Below, piece by piece: positions 17,406-24,874 of a DNA stretch of 64,000 nt. The stretch comes from Erysipelotrichaceae bacterium OPF54 (GTDB lineage: Bacteria > Bacillota_I > Bacilli_A > Erysipelotrichales > Erysipelotrichaceae). Position numbers and translations under genes: made by a program. The first letter of the stretch is position 1. Each line of letters starts with the position of its first letter. Location of the stretch: positions 2,395,659 to 2,459,658 of the forward strand of contig BQKD01000001.1 of assembly GCA_022834735.1 (NCBI GenBank). The letters are read 5' to 3'. The notes under the pieces are model-generated. The model did not search any database. It saw only the letters and a program-made list of their open reading frames with translations, and was not told where the DNA came from.

Positions 17406-17419
17406 CCTCGCTTATTTAT
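17406..17419 (-). repeat. Left-end transposase-binding-site candidate
   Basis: CCTCGCTTATTTAT; its complement ATAAATAAGCGAGG matches 11 of 14 bases of the right-end repeat at 20609-20622, in inverted orientation, as expected for internal transposase sites at both ends. Confidence 0.5.
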
Positions 17420-17426
17420 AAAGACA

Positions 17427-17480
17427 AGCAGAATAAATTCATCATCGATCATTTCACGATGAATTTATTCTGCTTTTTTT
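17427..17480 (+). terminator. Strong hairpin/terminator at the transposon left end
   Basis: A 17-bp perfect inverted repeat AGCAGAATAAATTCATC (17427-17443) and its complement (17458-17474) followed by T8. It would stop plus-strand transcription from entering the transposon from the left. Confidence 0.75.
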
Positions 17481-17596
17481 CGTCACATTATTTTCATTTT
17501 ATGAGATGATTGACATGGAAAGGTGTTAGGCGCAAAAAAAGAGAGAGCCCTAATTGTTTTGCGAACAAACTCTCTCCCGTCCTAACGAACAATTTT

Positions 17597-18136
17597 ATGA
17601 TAATCAATTTTTCGGCTTTCGACAACCCTTTTTCGCATGATTTATCCTGCCCGTCCTGCGGGGCGCGCGGCCAGATGCTCGATTACTCATCCTACTCCCG
17701 TTTCTGCCTCTCTCCTTCCAATCCGACAAAACGCTTACGGGTTCGTGTCGTTTTTTGTCCTTCCTGCGGCTCCTATCATACCATACTCCCTTATGATGCC
17801 CGTCCGTTTTCTTCGTTTTCCTATCCTTTTATTTTTGAAGTGCTCTTTCAGTACTGCTGCGGACCTTGTGCCGGCAACAAGTCGAGAACGGCTGCGCTTT
17901 TTGATATTTCCAGAACGACCCTGCGCCGATGGATCGACCGCTATTCCTCTCTGCTTTTCCTCTCCTGTATCATGATCCGCGATCTTGACCGTAGCCCGTA
18001 TGATCTTCTTGCTCATATCCGTTCTTCTATGCATGCCTTTCTGAAGAGTTTTCTTCGTTTTCATGAATGCGCCTATTTTTCGCCTCACACTATTTTATCT
18101 GCACCCTTTGTCTATGGTCTTTTTTCTCCTTCCTGA
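17597..18136 (+). CDS. DUF6431-like zinc-binding protein of the transposon
   Basis: About 180 residues from the ATG at 17597, or 208 from a TTG at 17510; neither start has a clear ribosome site. Two CxxC pairs (CPSCGARGQ and VFCPSCGSYH) spaced about 40 residues form a zinc ribbon, followed by a helix-turn-helix-like segment (KSRTAALFDISRTTLRRWIDRYS). Layout and context match DUF6431 proteins found next to such transposases. Likely a DNA-binding accessory or regulator of the element; function not established. Confidence 0.7.
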   Translation: MIINFSAFDNPFSHDLSCPSCGARGQMLDYSSYSRFCLSPSNPTKRLRVRVVFCPSCGSYHTILPYDARPFSSFSYPFIFEVLFQYCCGPCAGNKSRTAALFDISRTTLRRWIDRYSSLLFLSCIMIRDLDRSPYDLLAHIRSSMHAFLKSFLRFHECAYFSPHTILSAPFVYGLFSPS

Positions 18137-18201
18137 ATCATTTGTCCGTCGCTTTCCTCTTTTTAGCCCGGTACAGTAATCTCAAAGGAGGATTCTGCTT
18201 T

Positions 18202-19437
18202 ATGGATCAAACCGACAAGGAAAAAATCGCTTTATGGAAATTCGGGATCATCGCTCCTGTCATTTCCGGCACTCATCCTTTTTCGACAAACCGTCAGTTT
18301 TACCGTCATCTTGCCGAAAAAGAATTCGAAAACCCGGTCTCCGGTGTCAAAAAATCATTTTCATGGCAGACTTTCGCTCACTGGGCCTATGAATACCGTT
18401 CCGGCGGATTCGATGGACTGATTTCCCGTCCCAGGAGCGACAAGGGGACTTCCCGAACTCTGAGTCCCGAGGCGCAGGAACGCATCATCGCTCTGCGCCG
18501 GCAGTATCCGCGCATCATCAATACGGTCCTGCGTGCGCGGCTCATCGAAGAAGGGTTTATCCCGGCCCGCGTTTCCCAGTCCACGATCGATCGTTTCGTG
18601 CGTTCTCTGCCTCAGAGCCGTCTCGAACCGATCCATCAGGGAAAAGAGCGCAGAGCGTTCGAGAAAGAATTTGCCAACCAGGTCTGGCAGGCCGATACAT
18701 CCTATCTATACAGGCTGGCCGGACACAGGCTATATCTGGTTTCTATCCTGGATGACGCATCCCGGATGATCGTGGGCTGGGGAATCTTTGAAGCCGATAC
18801 GGCCGTCAACTTTCAGAAGATCCTGAAGAACGCGGTCATGACTTACGGGATCCCGTCTGTACTGTATGTAGACAATGGTTCGCCTTATGACAACCACCAG
18901 CTGAATATGATCTGTGCAAGACTGGGGGTCGCCCTGGTGCATGCGCCGGTGCGGGACGGAAGCGCGAAAGGAAAACAGGAGCGCGCATTCCGAACGTTCA
19001 AGGACCACTGGCTGCGCTGTTCGGACTGGAATGCCTATCAGACGATCGAAGAGGTCCGGGAATCTTTCGGGGACTATCTTCAGAAATACATCAACTGCCA
19101 ACACGCTTCGCTGAAAGATATGACGCCGCGCCAGCGCTATCTGAAGGATGCACAGCGGTTCCGCTTCCTTCCTGACGAAGCGGTGGAACAGTATTTCCTG
19201 CATACGTACGAAAGAAAGGTGAGGACCGATTCGACACTCGTGATCGACGGGATCAGCTACGAGGTGCCGGCCGAATACATGCGCGAGACAGTAAAGGTGA
19301 AGATGGATCCCGAAGACAGGAGAAAGGCCTGGCTGCTAGGGATGGACGGAAAGCTGATCCCGATCCGGACGGTCGACAAGGTGGAGAACAGCCGGATCAG
19401 AAGAAGGCAGCACATGCGCTTCAGAGAGGAGGAGTAA
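18202..19437 (+). CDS. DDE transposase (Mu/TniA-like, rve core)
   Basis: 411 residues. N-terminal helix-turn-helix region (SWQTFAHWAYEYRSGGFDGLISRPRSD), then the integrase core with Asp165 (WQADTSYLY), Asp224 (LYVDNGSPYD) and Glu260 (KGKQERAFRTFKDHW), giving D,D(35)E spacing. A Mu-type C-terminal beta domain follows (STLVIDGISYEVPAEYM). The ATG at 18202 is preferred to upstream in-frame codons because AAAGGAGG lies 9-16 bases before it. It ends one base before the ATPase start, so the two are coupled. Performs strand transfer at the element ends. Confidence 0.92.
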   Translation: MDQTDKEKIALWKFGIIAPVISGTHPFSTNRQFYRHLAEKEFENPVSGVKKSFSWQTFAHWAYEYRSGGFDGLISRPRSDKGTSRTLSPEAQERIIALRRQYPRIINTVLRARLIEEGFIPARVSQSTIDRFVRSLPQSRLEPIHQGKERRAFEKEFANQVWQADTSYLYRLAGHRLYLVSILDDASRMIVGWGIFEADTAVNFQKILKNAVMTYGIPSVLYVDNGSPYDNHQLNMICARLGVALVHAPVRDGSAKGKQERAFRTFKDHWLRCSDWNAYQTIEEVRESFGDYLQKYINCQHASLKDMTPRQRYLKDAQRFRFLPDEAVEQYFLHTYERKVRTDSTLVIDGISYEVPAEYMRETVKVKMDPEDRRKAWLLGMDGKLIPIRTVDKVENSRIRRRQHMRFREEE

Positions 19438-19438
19438 T

Positions 19439-20245
19439 ATGGAAGCCAAAGTATTTTACGGACTGAAGCAGATGCCGTTCGAGAAAGAAACGAAATATCA
19501 CAAATTATACCGGAGCGAAGATACGGCGAACCTGAAAGGACGGCTGGACTACCTGAAAAAAGCGAAAGGGATCGGATTGTTCACAGGAAGTCCGGGAACA
19601 GGAAAAACATCGGCCATCCGCGAATTTGCCGGCAGTCTGAACCCGTCGCTGTACAAAGTGGTCTACATCCAGATGTCTACGGTATCGGTCATCGACTTTT
19701 ACCGGCAGCTGGCCTGCGGGCTGGGGCTGGAGCCCAAATTCAGAAAGAGCGACCTGTTCCGGCAGGTACAGGAAGCCATCGAATACATGGCAAAAGAAAA
19801 GAAGTGCACGCCGGTCATCGTGATCGACGAAGCGCAGTATCTGAGCACGAGCGTCTTCAACGATCTGACCATGCTCCTCAATTTCGAGATGGACTCGAAG
19901 AACTACTGTATCCTGATCCTGAGCGGGCAGACGAGCCTGAACACGATCCTGAAAAAGCAGGTGCATGACGCCCTGCGCCAGAGGATCGTGATCAATTATT
20001 TCATGGAAGGTCTGAAAGGAGAAGAGGCACAGGAATATGTGGATTTCTGCATGAAAGAATGCGGAAGCAGAGAAAAGGTGTTCGAAGAAGACGCGGTGCG
20101 TGCCGCATATAATATCGCAGGCGGATCAATCCGGAAACTGAACAATCTGTTGTCGAAATGCCTGATCGAAGGAGCGAACGAAGAAAAGCGGATCATCGAC
20201 GCAGAGATCGTGATGAAAGCACATAACGAAGTAGAACTGGGGTGA
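19439..20245 (+). CDS. ExeA/TniB-type AAA+ ATPase of the transposon
   Basis: 268 residues. Walker A GSPGTGKTS at 50-58, Walker B VIVIDEAQYL at 127-135, sensor LILSGQTSLN near 160-170, Arg-rich lid QRIVINYFMEGL. Proteins of this family (MuB, TnsC, TniB, IS21 IstB relatives) select and deliver target DNA to the DDE transposase. The gene starts at GGAGGAGTAATATG, overlapping the transposase stop region. Acts with the preceding transposase. Confidence 0.92.
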   Translation: MEAKVFYGLKQMPFEKETKYHKLYRSEDTANLKGRLDYLKKAKGIGLFTGSPGTGKTSAIREFAGSLNPSLYKVVYIQMSTVSVIDFYRQLACGLGLEPKFRKSDLFRQVQEAIEYMAKEKKCTPVIVIDEAQYLSTSVFNDLTMLLNFEMDSKNYCILILSGQTSLNTILKKQVHDALRQRIVINYFMEGLKGEEAQEYVDFCMKECGSREKVFEEDAVRAAYNIAGGSIRKLNNLLSKCLIEGANEEKRIIDAEIVMKAHNEVELG

Positions 20246-20251
20246 GAACAT

Positions 20252-20539
20252 ATGAAAGAAGATGAACGGATGTTGATCAACTGGCCGACGACGAGAAAAG
20301 TGATGATCGAACAGCTGAAAAGAGCGATGAAGATGTACGGAGCCTATAAACTGAGCAATGAAGAGCTGATGTATTTTGTAGAAAACTATATGAATAATTT
20401 TGGCCATTTATTCTTCAAGAATGATTTCGAGATCCATCCGTCGATCAGAAAAGCGCTGGGAAAGAGGAACAGCTGGATCCTGGCATGTATAGTGGAAAGA
20501 GTATACCAGAAAGAATTCGAGAACATAGGAAATTATTGA
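20252..20539 (+). CDS. 95-residue accessory protein of the transposon
   Basis: Not confidently recognised. Mostly helical and basic: LINWPTTRKVMIEQLKRAMKMYGAYKL, then a middle Tyr/Phe-rich helix and a C-terminal helix ending KEFENIGNY. It begins 6 bases after the ATPase stop with a GGGGTGAGA-type ribosome site and is followed at once by a terminator, so it belongs to the transposon operon. Small helical proteins in this position may be regulators or target-choice factors; that is a guess. Confidence 0.7.
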   Translation: MKEDERMLINWPTTRKVMIEQLKRAMKMYGAYKLSNEELMYFVENYMNNFGHLFFKNDFEIHPSIRKALGKRNSWILACIVERVYQKEFENIGNY

Positions 20540-20542
20540 TTA

Positions 20543-20572
20543 AAAGCCGTTTTTGACAAGACGGCTTTTTTT
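20543..20572 (+). terminator. Intrinsic terminator of the transposon operon
   Basis: AAGCCGT / ACGGCTT stem with a T7 tail right after the last transposon gene. Confidence 0.85.
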
Positions 20573-20586
20573 GAACAGAAAGAAAT

Positions 20587-20641
20587 AAAATAAAATGCTT
20601 CTGAAGCCAAAATAAAGCGAGGCCGGACAAAATAAAGTGCG
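20587..20641 (+). repeat. Three direct repeats at the transposon right end
   Basis: AAAATAAAATGC (20587), AAAATAAAGCGAGG (20609) and AAAATAAAGTGCG (20629), spaced 22 and 20 bp. An inverted, related copy is at the left end (17406-17419). Such arrays are transposase-binding sites in Tn7/Tn552-like elements; assignment by analogy. Confidence 0.6.
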
Positions 20642-20705
20642 TTTCTCTTCCAGATGTGTATAAAAATATTTGACGTTTCCGACTAACAGAATTTGACGCG
20701 CTACA

Positions 20706-21020
20706 GTCGTAATGCCGCAGAGAATCTTTGTAAAATGAATTGCCTCCGTCAATGACGATATCGCCTTTCTTTAACAGGCTGGCAAGTTTTTCGATCATTT
20801 CGTCTGTGATCTTTCCTGCCGGAAGCATGGACCAGACTATATTGCGCTCGTTCTCATCAAACAGATCTTCCACGTTTGCGACCGTTTCGATCCCTTCCTT
20901 TTCGGCTTCCTGGCGCGACGGCTCGCTGATATCGTACCCTGTGACTTCGATTCCGTTCTGTTTCATATTGCGTGCGATATTCAGTCCCATTTTTCCCAGA
21001 CCGATCATGCATATTTTCAT
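20706..21020 (-). pseudogene. 6-phosphogluconate dehydrogenase, N-terminal part (split by transposon)
   Basis: The first 105 codons with the Rossmann motif GLGKMGLNIARNM (residues 7-19), WSMLPAGKITDEMI and the conserved DGGNSFYKDSLRHYD just before the break. ATG at 21018-21020 behind a GGAGGGAGA ribosome site. First gene of the long minus-strand operon. Translation would read on into the transposon and stop after a foreign tail of about 86 residues. The other half is at 16776-17384. Confidence 0.93.
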
Positions 21021-21268
21021 TGTATTCTCCCTCCTCCGTTGATTCAGTGGTACCGCTTACAATGCCTATTATAAAAATTATTTTTAATATATCTACCGAT
21101 ATTACTAAAAATATTTTTTAATCATTTTTAGTGAGAAAGCCCTATTTTCGTGCTAAAATTCAAATATGAAAAATAATTTTTATATTTCTGTATGAATTTC
21201 CTGAAAAATATAAAAATATAATTCATAACACTTAAAAAGAGATTTATTGTGGAAAGGAAGTGAAAACA
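21021..21268. promoter_or_regulatory. Divergent promoter region between the PTS operon and its RpiR regulator
   Basis: 248 very AT-rich bases separating two divergently read transcripts. Near-palindromes such as GAAAAATAATTTTTATATTTC (21175-21195) are plausible RpiR operator sites. No coding frame. Control of both directions by the regulator at 21269 is inferred from divergence. Confidence 0.5.
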
Positions 21269-22114
21269 ATGAATAAGGAACTACTGGGCAGGCTCGAATC
21301 GCTCTATGAGGAAATGTCTCCGACAGAGAAAAAAATTGCCGACTATTTAAAAGAAGCGGACGCGAACACCTGCTATCTCAGCATTCAGGAGCTGGCTGCC
21401 CAGATCGATGTATCTCCTTCCGCTATTTCACGATTCACCAAGCGGACAGGCTTTAATAATTATCAGGAAATGAGGCTCATGCTGGCCGAAAGCCAGGCTG
21501 AATCAGAAGAGGAAGTGTTCTTTCCCGAGATCGACGAGCACGACACGATCATGAACATTGCCAAAGCAACTTTTCATAACGGGATCAGTTCGCTTTCCTC
21601 GACCCTTGCCATGCTGAACGAGGATTCGCTGACCAAAGCCCTAAGGATCCTGACAAACGCAAAAAGATGCGGGGTCTTCGGGCTCGGTGCTTCCAAGGTC
21701 ATGGGCGAAGCAGCCTGTCAGCGTTTTCTGCGCACTTCGCTCGACACGCGTTTTTTCAGTGATTATCATATGCAGCTCATGCTGGCCGGGACCCTGACCG
21801 AAAAAGACTGCGCTTTGATCATTTCCCACACCGGACGAAACAAGGACATTCTTCGGGTAGCGGATATCCTGCAGCACAATCACGTTCCTACGATCGTGAT
21901 CACGAGCAGCGCGTCGGCTCCGCTCACACGCAAATGCGACGTTTTTCTTTTCTGCGTGAGCGAGGAGACAAAATACCGGCCGGAAGCGATTTCCAGCAGT
22001 ATTTCCCATTTGATGCTCATTGATACATTGTTTACGTTGTATGCGATCAAAAGCGATTCGGATCCGGATTATTTCACCCGGATCCGCCGGATCGTCAATT
22101 CGACCCGCCAGTAG
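21269..22114 (+). CDS. MurR/RpiR-family transcriptional regulator
   Basis: 281 residues. N-terminal RpiR helix-turn-helix (SPTEKKIADYLKEADANTCYLSIQELAAQIDVSPSAISRFTKRTGFNNYQ in parts, residues 15-65) and a C-terminal SIS sugar-phosphate-binding domain from about 105 (VFGLGASKVMGEAACQRF, IISHTGRNKDILRVADIL). The ATG at 21269 fits the AAGGAAG ribosome site; a GTG three codons earlier is possible. Divergent from the PTS/6PGDH operon and followed by its own terminator. Such regulators sense a phosphosugar, here possibly 6-phosphogluconate or KDPG. Confidence 0.9.
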   Translation: MNKELLGRLESLYEEMSPTEKKIADYLKEADANTCYLSIQELAAQIDVSPSAISRFTKRTGFNNYQEMRLMLAESQAESEEEVFFPEIDEHDTIMNIAKATFHNGISSLSSTLAMLNEDSLTKALRILTNAKRCGVFGLGASKVMGEAACQRFLRTSLDTRFFSDYHMQLMLAGTLTEKDCALIISHTGRNKDILRVADILQHNHVPTIVITSSASAPLTRKCDVFLFCVSEETKYRPEAISSSISHLMLIDTLFTLYAIKSDSDPDYFTRIRRIVNSTRQ

Positions 22115-22147
22115 CTTCAGGTTCTTTCCTGAAGCTTTCTTTTTTTC
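22113..22147 (+). terminator. Terminator after the RpiR gene
   Basis: AGCTTCAGG (22113-22121) and CCTGAAGCT (22128-22136) followed by a T-rich tail. Confidence 0.85.
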
Positions 22148-22182
22148 AGCAAACTTTAAGTTTGATCCGATAAGCTTTGTGC

Positions 22183-22878
22183 ATGGAAACGATATTCAAA
22201 CGCTACGAAAAAAAGTATATCTTAGCAAAGCAGATGTATGATCAGCTGATGAGCATGCTGAAAGAGCATATTGTCTTCGATGCGTTCGGACAGTACACAG
22301 TGCGCAATATATACTGGGATACAGACGACTACGCCATGATCCGCCAGTCCCTTTCCGGACCGGCTTTCAAGGAAAAGCTGCGCGAGCGCAAATACGAAAA
22401 CTATCCGTACTCATTTATGGAGCTGAAGATCAAATTCGATCATGTCGTCTATAAACGCCGTATTGTAAGCAGTCAGAAAGAGGGGCAGATCAAAGCAGAA
22501 ATCGATCATTTGATCAAAAACCGGAAGCTTGAGCCAAAAGTGGCGATCGTGTACGATCGGGAAGCGTATGTATACGCTGCAGACAAAACGGTCCGAATCA
22601 CTTTCGATCATCGTATCCGTTTCCAGACCGATCATCTCGATTTTCTGCCTCACGAAAAGGAAAAGCTTCTGTTTGAAGATAAGAAGATCGTTATGGAAAT
22701 CAAGGTCGAAGATGCCATGCCGTACTGGCTCAGCCGGCTGCTGAGCTCTCTGGAAATCTTTCCCTGCTCATGCTCCAAATACGGCATGATCTATACGAAC
22801 TATCTGCAAAAGGAGGTCTTATGTTCTCAAGCATCATCACGAATCCAATCACTGTCACACAGTTCTGCATCTGCCTAG
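22183..22878 (+). CDS. VTC-domain (polyphosphate polymerase-like) protein
   Basis: 231 residues from the ATG at 22183. The VTC tunnel fold binds triphosphate-like substrates with clusters of basic and acidic residues; seen here are FKRYEKKYIL at the start, KEKLRERKYE, FMELKIKFDHVVYKRRI and VMEIKVEDAMPYWL. The family is known from eukaryotic polyphosphate synthesis; bacterial members sit next to DUF4956 and CotH/beta-helix surface proteins, exactly as here. Ribosome site is weak. Predicted cytosolic. Overlaps the next gene's start region by 58 bp (22821-22878). Confidence 0.85.
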   Translation: METIFKRYEKKYILAKQMYDQLMSMLKEHIVFDAFGQYTVRNIYWDTDDYAMIRQSLSGPAFKEKLRERKYENYPYSFMELKIKFDHVVYKRRIVSSQKEGQIKAEIDHLIKNRKLEPKVAIVYDREAYVYAADKTVRITFDHRIRFQTDHLDFLPHEKEKLLFEDKKIVMEIKVEDAMPYWLSRLLSSLEIFPCSCSKYGMIYTNYLQKEVLCSQASSRIQSLSHSSASA

Positions 22879-23486
22879 GATCAGCACTTTTTTGCGGTCT
22901 GCTCACTGCCAGGGCCTACATGATCAGAAATGTGTACTCGAAAAGCTTTATTTGCTCTCTTGTTCTCATTCCGGCCATCATTGCCACCATCATTATCATG
23001 GTGAATGGCAACCTTGGTACGGGTGTAGCCATCATGGGCGCCTTTTCTCTTGTCCGGTTCCGAAGCACCCCGGGAACAAGCAAAGAAATGGCAACGATCT
23101 TTTCTGTCATGGCTTCCGGACTGGCAGCGGGTATGGGACAGATCGGCTTTGCGCTGCTCTTTACGATACTGATCGCTATTTTATCCACCATCCTTCATCT
23201 CTCGAATTTCGGATCGATGAACGAGCGGATCAAGACGCTGAAGATCACGATGCCTGAAACGATCGATGATCCAAAGCTTTTTGACGAAATTCTTAAAAAA
23301 TACGCCAGCCGGTTTGCGATCGAAAAGATCAAAACAACGAATATGGGTTCGCTGTTCGAGGCGGAATACTTTCTGGAACTGAAAGGACAGACCAATCCGA
23401 AGGAAATGATCGACGAGCTTCGCGTATACAACCGCAATCTGCCCATTTTGCTGAGCATCGGAACAGAACGGGAGGAATTCTTATAA
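22821..23486 (+). CDS. DUF4956 membrane protein
   Basis: 221 residues. ATG at 22821 with a perfect AAAGGAGG ribosome site; it overlaps the 3' end of the VTC gene in another frame. Four membrane helices between about residues 15 and 115, with the conserved MGAFSLVRFRSTPGTSKEMATIF loop region, then a cytosolic alpha/beta domain of about 100 residues. Family DUF4956, commonly paired with VTC proteins. Likely works with the VTC protein at the membrane, perhaps moving or sensing the polymer; not shown by sequence. Confidence 0.85.
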   Translation: MFSSIITNPITVTQFCICLGSALFCGLLTARAYMIRNVYSKSFICSLVLIPAIIATIIIMVNGNLGTGVAIMGAFSLVRFRSTPGTSKEMATIFSVMASGLAAGMGQIGFALLFTILIAILSTILHLSNFGSMNERIKTLKITMPETIDDPKLFDEILKKYASRFAIEKIKTTNMGSLFEAEYFLELKGQTNPKEMIDELRVYNRNLPILLSIGTEREEFL

Positions 23487-24823
23487 ACTTCATAAAACCA
23501 TGGACTGCTGTGCTTTCGATCCTGCTTGTGACAGGATGTTCGGCTAAAACGCAGAGCAGCGATAATACACAAAGCAAAAATGAATCAGCCGCACAGGAAC
23601 AGACGTCAAACACGACCAGTCCGGAGGACACGAACACGAGGACCTTATCCGGAACGTATACGGATCCTCTTGTCATCGATACGAGCGGCCAGGTCATTCT
23701 TACACTGAGCAATGCCGATCTGGAATCCATTGACATCCGCAATGCCGACCAGGCAACGATCATCCTGGAAGGAACGAACACGATCAGCGAAACTTCGATC
23801 GGAGCAGTAAATGAGGAAGACGCCAACGCGGCCATTTATGCGGACTGCCCGATCACTTTCCAAGGAGAAGGTTCGCTTTCTGTCCATGCGCAAAGCAACC
23901 ACGCGATCTATTCCAAAGATACGATCGAAATTGATTCCGGCACCTACGAAATCCAATGCGCCAACGACGGGATCAAAGGAAAAGACGGAGTGACGGTGAA
24001 CGCCGGAAAGATCCACATCGATTCCGGCGATCACGGAATTGCTTCCACGAAAAACAAAGACAAGGAATACGGATCGGTCCGGATCAATGGCGGAACGATT
24101 TCGATCGATGCCCAGGGCGACGGGATCCATTGTACGGGAAATGTTCAAGTAAATGGCGAAGAACTGACAATTTCCTCGCAGCAGGAAGGAATCGAAGGAC
24201 AGACACTCACGCTGACTGGCGGTCTGAACACGATCACCGCTGCCGATGACGGGCTCAACGCGAGCGATCCGGACAGTACTACGGACGAAGGAATGGATCC
24301 TTTTGCAAGCACCTCGTCGAACTGCGCCATCGTTATTTCAGGTGGACAAAATACCATCACTGCTGCTGGAGACGGGATCGATTCCAATGGCAGCCTGACC
24401 GTTTCGGGTGGAACCACGTTTGTATCCGGTCCGGAAAACGGCGGCAATTTCGCTCTCGATTACGATACGGACGGTGTTTTTGAAGGGGGCATGCTTCTTG
24501 CGTGCGGGATGAGCGGCATGGTACAGACTCTGACCAGTTCCTCTCCGAGCATCGCGATTGCTACAGACCGGAGCAAAGATACGAACATTACGCTGGAACA
24601 GAATGGCAGATCGGTGCTTTCCTTTAAGGCGTCTCATGCGTTCGATACGCTCCTTGTGTATGATTCAGGTTTTCAGACAGGTGATGAAGTCTGCATTCTT
24701 GATGAAACGATCACGTTAAGCGACGGACAGAACACGATCGGAAACGTTCAAAGCATGAACAGCGGGTTGCCCGGACAGCCAATGGGTGGCGGTCCGCAGA
24801 ACGGCAGACGGCCAGGCCGCTGA
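23483..24823 (+). CDS. Surface lipoprotein, beta-helix carbohydrate-binding (Cthe_2159-like)
   Basis: About 445 residues. A typical lipoprotein signal is visible (NFIKPWTAVLSILLVTGCS with lipobox VTGC), but it only appears whole if translation starts at an ATA (23483) sitting behind GGGAGG; the first normal start, GTG at 23510, would cut the signal. After a Ser/Thr/Asn linker, repeated turns of NADxxxIxIxNADQATI and DxGTYEIQxANDGIKGKDGVTVNxGKI type build a right-handed beta-helix of the pectate-lyase-like carbohydrate-binding class, ending Gly/Pro/Arg-rich. Third gene of the VTC-DUF4956 unit. Anchored outside the membrane. Confidence 0.8.
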   Translation: MNFIKPWTAVLSILLVTGCSAKTQSSDNTQSKNESAAQEQTSNTTSPEDTNTRTLSGTYTDPLVIDTSGQVILTLSNADLESIDIRNADQATIILEGTNTISETSIGAVNEEDANAAIYADCPITFQGEGSLSVHAQSNHAIYSKDTIEIDSGTYEIQCANDGIKGKDGVTVNAGKIHIDSGDHGIASTKNKDKEYGSVRINGGTISIDAQGDGIHCTGNVQVNGEELTISSQQEGIEGQTLTLTGGLNTITAADDGLNASDPDSTTDEGMDPFASTSSNCAIVISGGQNTITAAGDGIDSNGSLTVSGGTTFVSGPENGGNFALDYDTDGVFEGGMLLACGMSGMVQTLTSSSPSIAIATDRSKDTNITLEQNGRSVLSFKASHAFDTLLVYDSGFQTGDEVCILDETITLSDGQNTIGNVQSMNSGLPGQPMGGGPQNGRRPGR

Positions 24824-24825
24824 CC

Positions 24826-24862
24826 AAAAAAAAGCTGCTTCCACGCGGAAACAGCTTCTTTT
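24826..24862. terminator. Bidirectional terminator between convergent genes
   Basis: AAGCTG...CAGCTT with A8 on the left and T-rich sequence on the right; serves the lipoprotein gene (plus) and the first GPH transporter (minus). Confidence 0.75.
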
Positions 24863-24874
24863 CGTTGTTGTTTA

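Larger units (their letters stand above)
17385..20705 (+). mobile_element. Mu/Tn7-superfamily DDE transposon with AAA ATPase, 3321 bp
   Basis: Ends are TGTAGAGCGTC (left) and, inverted, TGTAGCGCGTC (right), 10 of 11 bases matched, of the TG...CA type used by Mu, Tn7, Tn552 and IS21. It is flanked by a perfect 6-bp duplication GTCGTA inside the 6-phosphogluconate dehydrogenase gene. Cargo on the plus strand: DUF6431-like zinc protein, DDE transposase, ExeA/TniB-type ATPase, and a 95-residue protein, then a terminator. The clean ends, intact frames and exact duplication indicate a recent insertion. Confidence 0.92.

Noticed and set aside
20445..20705. C-terminal extension of the split dehydrogenase into the transposon
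   Set aside because: Residues after LRHYD come from transposon end sequence and lie outside the duplication; not part of the enzyme.
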